A DNA stretch of 5,142 bases from Gemmataceae bacterium (GTDB lineage Bacteria; Planctomycetota; Planctomycetia; Gemmatales; Gemmataceae), in contig JAOAAM010000794.1 in assembly GCA_026418875.1 (NCBI GenBank), positions 1 to 5,142 on the forward strand. The letters run 5' to 3'. Under the pieces are notes generated by a model that was not told where the DNA came from, did not search any database, and saw nothing but the letters and a program-made list of their open reading frames with translations. Shown piece after piece: positions 1-5,142 of this stretch. The position numbers were made by a program, and so were the translations under genes. Position 1 is the first letter of the stretch. Every line of letters starts with the position of its first letter.

Positions 1-31
1 CCGATGCTCTAGCCAGTTGAGCTACGGGTGC
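1..31 (-). tRNA. tRNA, 5' part only (cut by the window edge)
   Basis: Read on the minus strand from base 31, the sequence gives a 7-nt acceptor strand GCACCCG, then T8 A9, a D-stem GCTC/GAGC that pairs perfectly, and a 9-nt D-loop with the conserved A14, GG pair and A21. Next come A26 and the first four bases of the anticodon stem (TCGG). The order and spacing are exactly canonical. The window ends before the anticodon, so the amino acid cannot be read. A stem starting TCGG after GAGCA would suit several isoacceptors, Lys and Arg among them, but that is a guess. It is transcribed leftward, divergent from the BON-domain gene. Confidence 0.9.
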
Positions 32-287
32 GTGGGCCACCGTGAAGGAATCAGAGAGAGGGGCAGCCGACCTGGCAACGAGCGGCGAACTTGAGCAAAT
101 TCTTGCCGGGTCGCAGATCGAACTGCGGTTTTTGCAGGACGGCAGCGGCGAAGCGGTTGGCGCGGTCGTAGAGGGGGCAAGGCGGTCAAGAGGCGGGAAG
201 TTGCGAATTTCGGGTCGGGCAGGTCGGGTCGAAGCGGCGATAGTGAAGGTGTCGAGTACCCAGGGACCACCCGTCAGGAGGATTGTT
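32..287. other. Divergent intergenic region between the tRNA and the BON-domain gene
   Basis: This is 256 bases without a convincing gene. The plus-strand reading frame of the BON gene stays open back to a GTG at 42, but the predicted peptide there has no recognisable features and the good ribosome-binding site and signal peptide lie at 276-288. The region should hold promoters for the tRNA (leftward) and the BON gene (rightward). I see no hexamer pair good enough to call for either. A short GC-rich near-direct repeat, GGTCGGGC at 213-220 and GGTCGGGT at 222-229, is the only repeated structure noticed. Confidence 0.6.
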
Positions 288-290
288 GTG
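276..290 (+). promoter_or_regulatory. Strong Shine-Dalgarno that fixes the GTG start of the BON gene
   Basis: A perfect AGGAGG at 276-281 lies 6 nt before GTG at 288-290. Translation from this GTG begins directly with a signal peptide (MKLRTLTALAAGLG...), which supports it over any in-frame start further upstream. Confidence 0.85.
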
Positions 291-965
291 AAGCTCCGCA
301 CTTTAACCGCATTGGCCGCCGGATTGGGATTGTGGTGGGGCGGCATCGCGTCGGCCGATCAACCCAAGGTCGGTGCCAAGGTCAGCAACCAGGCGTTGGC
401 CAATTCCGTGGCCTCGGCGTTGGAGAAATCCGGGACGTTGCGTGGCTATTCGATCGATGTCACCTGCATCGATGGCGTCGTCGAGTTGTCGGGCAAGGTG
501 GCGGACTCGGCCCAGCGGGAGGCGGTGATCAGCACCGCGTTGTCCGTGCCGGGCGTGAAGAGCGTCATCGACAGCCTGACCAGCGCCAGCCTGATGCCGG
601 TCCGCCCGGTTCAGGCGACCAGCATGGATACTCCGCCGAATGGTGCGGCCACGCTGCCTGAGCCTTCGGCTGCGCCGATCATCGATCCGGTGCCGCTCGG
701 TCAGCACGGTGCCCCGGCTTACGATCTCAGCCCGCCGCGGCTGCCGCCGTATGCCTGGCCCACCTACGCCCCGTACAACAACTTCTCGCGCGTGGCGTAT
801 CCGCAACTGTACCCGTACAACGCCTGGCCGTTCATCGGCCCCTTCTACCCCTTCCCGAAGGTGCCGCTCGGCTGGCGCAGCGTGACGCTGGAGTGGCAAG
901 ACGGCCACTGGTGGCTCGGTCGAAATGCCACCCACTATGACTACTGGCGCGTCCGCTACTGGTGA
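288..965 (+). CDS. Secreted BON-domain protein with an aromatic- and proline-rich C-terminus
   Basis: This is a 225-aa protein starting at GTG with a perfect AGGAGG 6 nt upstream. Residues 1-23 look like a Sec signal peptide: positive MKLR, a hydrophobic stretch, and a probable cleavage at ASA|DQ. Residues about 34-99 fit a BON domain: an amphipathic helix (ALANSVASALEKSG), the strand pair around IDVTCIDGVVELSGKVADSA, and a second helix ending in SVPGVKSVIDSL. BON domains are found in periplasmic or membrane-associated proteins such as OsmY and are thought to bind lipid or peptidoglycan. Residues 105-150 are a low-complexity Pro/Ala linker. Residues 150-225 are rich in Tyr, Trp and Pro and end in a WRSVTLEWQDGHWWLG-like strand pattern. 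The protein probably acts outside the cytoplasmic membrane, but its exact role is unknown. It appears monocistronic, with its own terminator just downstream. Confidence 0.85.
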   Translation: MKLRTLTALAAGLGLWWGGIASADQPKVGAKVSNQALANSVASALEKSGTLRGYSIDVTCIDGVVELSGKVADSAQREAVISTALSVPGVKSVIDSLTSASLMPVRPVQATSMDTPPNGAATLPEPSAAPIIDPVPLGQHGAPAYDLSPPRLPPYAWPTYAPYNNFSRVAYPQLYPYNAWPFIGPFYPFPKVPLGWRSVTLEWQDGHWWLGRNATHYDYWRVRYW

Positions 966-999
966 TCGCCCTCGATCCGCCACGGCTTCGACATGATCC

Positions 1000-1039
1000 C
1001 CGGACCGGCCCGCTTCGCTGGCTGGTCCGGTTTCTTTTT
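1000..1039 (+). terminator. Rho-independent terminator of the BON-domain gene
   Basis: CCGGACCGGCC (1000-1010) pairs with GGCTGGTCCGG (1020-1030). This is an 11-bp stem with one G-U pair and a 9-nt loop, followed at once by TTTCTTTTT (1031-1039). It begins 35 nt after the BON stop codon. The T-run follows the stem only on the plus strand, so it serves the plus-strand gene. On the minus strand there is no U-tract after the same hairpin. Confidence 0.92.
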
Positions 1040-1054
1040 CTCGACTCACACAGG

Positions 1055-2158
1055 TCACATCGGCCACAGATCCCGCAACCCCTCGAACATCCCGGCGACC
1101 AAGGCACAGCCCGCCGCGAGGATGGCGACCTTCGGGGCGGTCTTTGGCTGGGCCGGGAACATCCATAACCGGGCATCTGTCCACGCCAAGGGTGCTGTTG
1201 GGGTTGTGACTCGCTTCAGCCGCTCGGCCTCGAGCCGATCGGGTGTCACAGGCACGGATCGGGGCGACGCGGTTCGCGGATCATCAGCTTCGGATCGAAC
1301 CTCGCGCAAGGCTCTCTGCGGCGAGGCTCGTGTTCTCCGCGGCTTTTCGATCGTTGGCCGCGGTTCAGCTGGGGGCGAGGGGGCGTCGTCGAATCGAACG
1401 TCGTAGCCGGTGATCGGGCCGTCGTAGGGGGATTCGATCGGCGGCAATTCGCTGGGTTGCACGATCGGCGGTTGTGCGGGAATCACCGGGGTTTCCAGTT
1501 CAGCCGGTTCTGGTTCCGTATTGAAGGGAATCGCTCGCCGTGCCGTTGGTAATGGTCGATCCACGGGCTTCCGGAGATTGCCTCGACGGAGAATTCGGCA
1601 GCCGAGGTGGCCCAACAGCCGTGCCGTCGTCGCCGAGGCAAGCGTCGCGACGATCCCCGTCGCCACGAAGGCAGGAAATCCCGGCCGGTGCCAGGCCCAG
1701 AAGATCGCGGCCAGCCCAAGAGCGATTCCGGGTGCTGTCAACAATGAGAACGCCAGCCAGTCTGCGGGATGTCGCAGCAGTTTGGCCAAGGCGGGTAAAC
1801 TTAGGACTGCCCAGCGGGACTCGGCCGCCATAGACGAGAGGATGCCCACGGGGAGCATGATCCAGGTGCCCAGAGCCGCCACGACCAGGATGATGGGGAC
1901 ACGCCAGCGTTCATCCACACCCGTGGTCGCCGCCGTCGAGATCAGCACGACGGGGATCGACCAGACGGCGACATGCCAGGAGAGGACGACGCCTTGGGCC
2001 ACCCAATCGAGGAAGGATTCGTCGTCCCAGACGATCTCGGTGTTGCCGGCGGCGGTGTTTTCGACGATGACGGTGAACAGCCGGGCGGCATAAAGCCACA
2101 CCACCGCCCCGACGATGCAGGTCATGGCCAACAGCGGGACGAAGATGAACGCGGTCAT
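1055..2158 (-). CDS. Multi-pass membrane protein of unknown function, downstream of thiC
   Basis: This is a 367-aa protein. I do not recognise the family. Visible hydrophobic segments lie at about residues 4-28, 54-76, 86-108, 133-156 and 161-184, followed by an RRGNLRK basic stretch that would sit on the cytoplasmic side. Residues 205-340 are hydrophilic, charged and proline-rich (PEPAELETPVIPAQPP, SPYDGPITGYDVRFDD) and probably disordered. A last hydrophobic segment spans about 343-363. The ATG at 2158 is preferred because the frame further upstream runs inside thiC and encodes no sensible sequence. An AGGG 8 nt before this ATG gives a modest ribosome-binding site. The gene starts 55 nt after the thiC stop, so cotranscription and indirect TPP control are possible. 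A link to thiamine transport or metabolism is speculation, because no transporter motif is visible. Confidence 0.75.
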   Translation of the reverse strand: MTAFIFVPLLAMTCIVGAVVWLYAARLFTVIVENTAAGNTEIVWDDESFLDWVAQGVVLSWHVAVWSIPVVLISTAATTGVDERWRVPIILVVAALGTWIMLPVGILSSMAAESRWAVLSLPALAKLLRHPADWLAFSLLTAPGIALGLAAIFWAWHRPGFPAFVATGIVATLASATTARLLGHLGCRILRRGNLRKPVDRPLPTARRAIPFNTEPEPAELETPVIPAQPPIVQPSELPPIESPYDGPITGYDVRFDDAPSPPAEPRPTIEKPRRTRASPQRALREVRSEADDPRTASPRSVPVTPDRLEAERLKRVTTPTAPLAWTDARLWMFPAQPKTAPKVAILAAGCALVAGMFEGLRDLWPM

Positions 2159-2190
2159 GGCCGTGGCCCTGCCTCGTCGGGACGGTTCGG

Positions 2191-2211
2191 CACAGGCCCT
2201 CGTGGCCTGTG
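2191..2211 (-). repeat. Perfect intercistronic hairpin just after thiC
   Basis: CACAGGCC (2191-2198) and GGCCTGTG (2204-2211) form a perfect 8-bp stem with a 5-nt loop, two bases past the thiC stop codon. No T-run follows on the minus strand, so it is not a standard intrinsic terminator. It could protect the thiC mRNA 3' end, act as a partial terminator, or be a processing site between thiC and the membrane gene. Confidence 0.6.
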
Positions 2212-2213
2212 GG

Positions 2214-3654
<1,441 letters not shown>

Positions 3655-3661
3655 CATTGAC

Positions 3662-3690
3662 ATGTTAGCCCGCCGCGCGCGAATTGGCGA
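3662..3690 (-). promoter_or_regulatory. Candidate sigma70-type promoter for the riboswitch-thiC transcript
   Basis: On the minus strand, TCGCCA (3685-3690, 4 of 6 to TTGACA) and TAACAT (3662-3667, 4 of 6 to TATAAT) are separated by exactly 17 nt. A start about 7 nt beyond the -10 box would fall just before the P1 stem of the TPP aptamer, which is where one is expected. The hexamers are imperfect, and spacing plus position are the main support. Confidence 0.4.
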
Positions 3691-3780
3691 GTTCGACCCG
3701 GCCTCGGTCACCGTAATCCGCGGCTCCTCGCGGGGGCGTCGCAAGGTGGGCGTCCGGAGAAACCGGCATGGTGTCCGCGC

Positions 3781-4047
3781 TCACAGGCGTTCCAATTCCC
3801 GATCCCGAGCGCCCCGCCTCAGCCGATAGACGGCGGGGGGATCCAAGGTTTCTCCGGGTGCGAGGCGAGCTTGAGCTTGCTTGGTCCGGGCGAGGATCAG
3901 CCGATCATCCAGGCAATCCGCGCAGCAAAGCGAATAAGTCTTCAATTCATCGACCAAGCCGTCGCTCCAGCGAGCGGCGACCTTGTACACCGCCTGATTC
4001 GGGCAGCCGGGTCGATCGCACCAGATGATGTAGTCGCGAAAGGGCAT
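3781..4047 (-). CDS. Small cysteine-containing protein coupled to rnc, function unknown
   Basis: This 88-aa protein has no function I recognise. It has cysteines at 10 and 15 (WCDRPGC, CX4C) and at 41, 42 and 45 (LCCADC, CX2C), which together could form a small zinc-binding fold. A basic middle follows, then an RLAPGETLDPPAVYRL segment and a strongly charged C-terminus (RRGARDRELERL). There is no signal peptide or membrane segment, so it should be cytoplasmic. The ATG at 4047 is 2 nt after the rnc stop codon and has no good Shine-Dalgarno, so translation probably depends on ribosomes finishing rnc. In-frame starts further upstream lie within rnc and encode an implausible sequence. An RNA-related role is only suggested by this pairing with RNase III. 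Confidence 0.75.
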   Translation of the reverse strand: MPFRDYIIWCDRPGCPNQAVYKVAARWSDGLVDELKTYSLCCADCLDDRLILARTKQAQARLAPGETLDPPAVYRLRRGARDRELERL

Positions 4048-4049
4048 GA

Positions 4050-4778
4050 TCAGTCCGCGGGGAAAGGGATTGGCTTGCCGTGGATCTGGGCGAGGGCGTT
4101 CATGGCGGCTTTCATTTCCGCCTCCTTCTTGTTGCGTCCCCAAGCGGCCACGAAGCGGCGCTGGTTGATGTGGGCGGCGACTTTGAAGCATTTGTTGTGG
4201 TCCGGCCCCTGCTCATCCAACACCAGGTAGCGTGGGGTCTCGCCAAACTCGCGCTGGGCCACCTGCTGAAGCTGCGACTTGTAGTTCCCTGCGTGCGCCT
4301 CGCCCGAAACTCGTTCGATGATCGGGATCAGCCAACGCATGAGAAAACGCCGGGCGGCATCCAACCCGCCGTCGAGGTAAATCGCCGCCACGAGCGACTC
4401 GAAGACGTCGGCCAGCACATTCGCCGGCAACTCCTTCGACTGTCCCATCCCTTTGCCCAGGAACAGGTATTTGTCTAACCCCAATTGCTGGCTGATCAGG
4501 GCACAGATGCGTCGGCTCACCACCAGCGACTTGATCTTGGTCATGTCGCCCTCGTGGTAATTCGGGTAGCGGTGGTATAGCTGTTCGCAGCAGATGAGAC
4601 CCAACACCGCATCGCCGAGGAATTCCAGCCGCTCGTTGGAGGCAGCGCGGGTGTTGGCCCCGGACGTGTGGGTCAAGGCGGCGCGAAGCAATTCCGGCTG
4701 ACGGAACCGATAGTTGATGGCCCGTTGGCAGTCTTCCAGAATCTCCGCGACGTCGGCCGCGTTCCACTCCGTGGGCAT
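4050..4778 (-). CDS. rnc: Ribonuclease III
   Basis: RNase III is a Mg2+-dependent endonuclease that cuts double-stranded RNA. It processes rRNA precursors and structured mRNAs in the cytoplasm as a homodimer. The 242-aa protein has the family signature NERLEFLGDAVLG at residues 48-60, which supplies the acidic residues E49, E52 and D56. The second catalytic pair is D124 and E127 in NVLADVFESLVAAIYLDGG. A double-stranded-RNA-binding domain runs from about 164 to 232 (NYKSQLQQVAQ, then FVAAWGRNKKEAEMKAA). Both domains are complete and the length is normal. The ATG at 4778 lacks a strong Shine-Dalgarno. It lies 40 nt after the trpA stop and 2 nt before the next small gene, so these form a tight minus-strand cluster. 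Confidence 0.97.
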   Translation of the reverse strand: MPTEWNAADVAEILEDCQRAINYRFRQPELLRAALTHTSGANTRAASNERLEFLGDAVLGLICCEQLYHRYPNYHEGDMTKIKSLVVSRRICALISQQLGLDKYLFLGKGMGQSKELPANVLADVFESLVAAIYLDGGLDAARRFLMRWLIPIIERVSGEAHAGNYKSQLQQVAQREFGETPRYLVLDEQGPDHNKCFKVAAHINQRRFVAAWGRNKKEAEMKAAMNALAQIHGKPIPFPAD

Positions 4779-4814
4779 AACGCTAAGATTGGGCTTCAGA
4801 ATTTTGCCTTCCAG

Positions 4815-4842
4815 GTTATCACCCCCGCGGGCCGCTTGTCAA
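4815..4842 (-). promoter_or_regulatory. Candidate promoter for rnc inside the 3' end of trpA
   Basis: On the minus strand a perfect -35 box TTGACA (4837-4842) is followed after 16 nt by GATAAC (4815-4820), 4 of 6 to TATAAT. A transcript starting about 7 nt later would have a leader of roughly 30 nt before the rnc ATG. The -35 box lies in trpA codons. The -10 box is weak at its first and last positions, so this is a moderate call. Confidence 0.45.
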
Positions 4843-5142
4843 CAAGCCCCGGGGATTGAGCGCATCCATCAGCGATTGCACCAACTGCCGCACTTCCTCG
4901 ATGGCCTGGTCATCGTGCGAGGCGGCTCCCTCGAGCCGGCGGACGATCGCGCTGCCGACGATGATGCCGTCCGCCCATTCCCGCAACATCGAGGCGTGTT
5001 CCGGCCGGCTGACCCCAAAACCGACGCACAAGGGCAACTCCGTCCTTCGCCGAAGTCCCGCCAGGTAGTCACGGACCTCCTCCGGCAAGCGGTCCCGCTC
5101 CCCCGTAATCCCCGTCACGCTGATGCAGTACAGAAAGCCTCG
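4819..5142 (-). CDS. trpA: Tryptophan synthase alpha subunit, C-terminal 107 residues
   Basis: TrpA cleaves indole-3-glycerol phosphate to indole and glyceraldehyde 3-phosphate. Indole then passes to TrpB in the alpha2-beta2 complex, the last step of tryptophan synthesis. The window holds only the C-terminal part and the 5' end lies beyond base 5142. The frame stays open to the edge, starting RGFLYCISVTGITG, which matches the family's loop-6 region (RGYTYLLSRAGVTG in E. coli). Further on come VGFGVSRPEH, equivalent to the phosphate-binding GFGIS motif, and IIVGSAIV, equivalent to the GSAIV loop. The first residues visible in the window are internal, so no start can be assigned. Confidence 0.95.
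   Translation of the reverse strand, partial: RGFLYCISVTGITGERDRLPEEVRDYLAGLRRRTELPLCVGFGVSRPEHASMLREWADGIIVGSAIVRRLEGAASHDDQAIEEVRQLVQSLMDALNPRGLLTSGPRG
4834..4847. repeat. 14-bp palindrome overlapping the candidate rnc -35 box
   Basis: GCTTGT-CA-ACAAGC is a perfect 6-bp inverted repeat around a two-base centre. It covers the TTGACA of the candidate rnc promoter and lies in the last codons of trpA. It may be an operator or only a coincidence of the coding sequence. Confidence 0.5.

Noticed and set aside
42..287. In-frame upstream extension of the BON gene to a GTG at 42
   Set aside because: The perfect AGGAGG and the signal peptide at 288 define the start. The extension would bury the signal peptide inside the protein.
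303..1184. 293-aa open frame antisense to the BON gene
   Set aside because: It is Arg/Gly/Asp-rich, as expected from an antisense frame in GC-rich DNA. It runs through the terminator and shows no family motif.
3655..3780. Terminator for the rnc-small gene unit
   Set aside because: Only weak GC-rich stems are present (for example CCGCG 3718-3722 with CGCGG 3729-3733), with no U-tract, so none was called.
4213..4767. 184-aa open frame overlapping rnc on the same strand
   Set aside because: It is a frame-shifted shadow of RNase III, whose own frame has the complete catalytic and RNA-binding domains.

Overview
This 5.1 kb window is high in GC and carries mostly housekeeping genes. A planctomycete, probably of the Gemmata lineage, is my best guess. 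That rests on the style of the three uncharacterised proteins: a secreted BON-domain protein with an aromatic-rich tail, a proline-rich multi-pass membrane protein, and a small cysteine-bearing protein next to rnc. It is inference from recall, not a database result.

Layout from left to right. Bases 1-31 are the 5' part of a tRNA on the minus strand, cut by the window edge. Bases 32-287 are a divergent intergenic region. At 288-965 (+) lies a secreted BON-domain protein with a strong Shine-Dalgarno and a GTG start, followed by a clear rho-independent terminator at 1000-1039. Everything to the right is on the minus strand and reads right to left: the end of trpA (tryptophan synthase alpha, cut by the window edge), rnc (RNase III), an 88-aa cysteine-containing protein 2 nt after rnc, a TPP riboswitch, thiC (the pyrimidine branch of thiamine synthesis), and a 367-aa membrane protein 55 nt after thiC. 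The membrane protein ends convergently with the BON gene.

The best-supported regulatory logic is at thiC. A compact TPP aptamer (3580-3654) sits directly upstream. No U-tract terminator follows it, and the thiC ribosome-binding site lies in a short candidate sequestering hairpin, so translational control is likely. thiC and the membrane gene may be cotranscribed. rnc and the small gene look translationally coupled. A candidate promoter for rnc lies inside the 3' end of trpA, and its -35 box sits in a 14-bp palindrome.

I found no CRISPR array, transposase, phage gene or recognisable defence system, and nothing I would call a clearly new system. The items most worth following up are the thiC leader switch, the rnc-coupled small cysteine protein, and the unknown membrane protein downstream of thiC.
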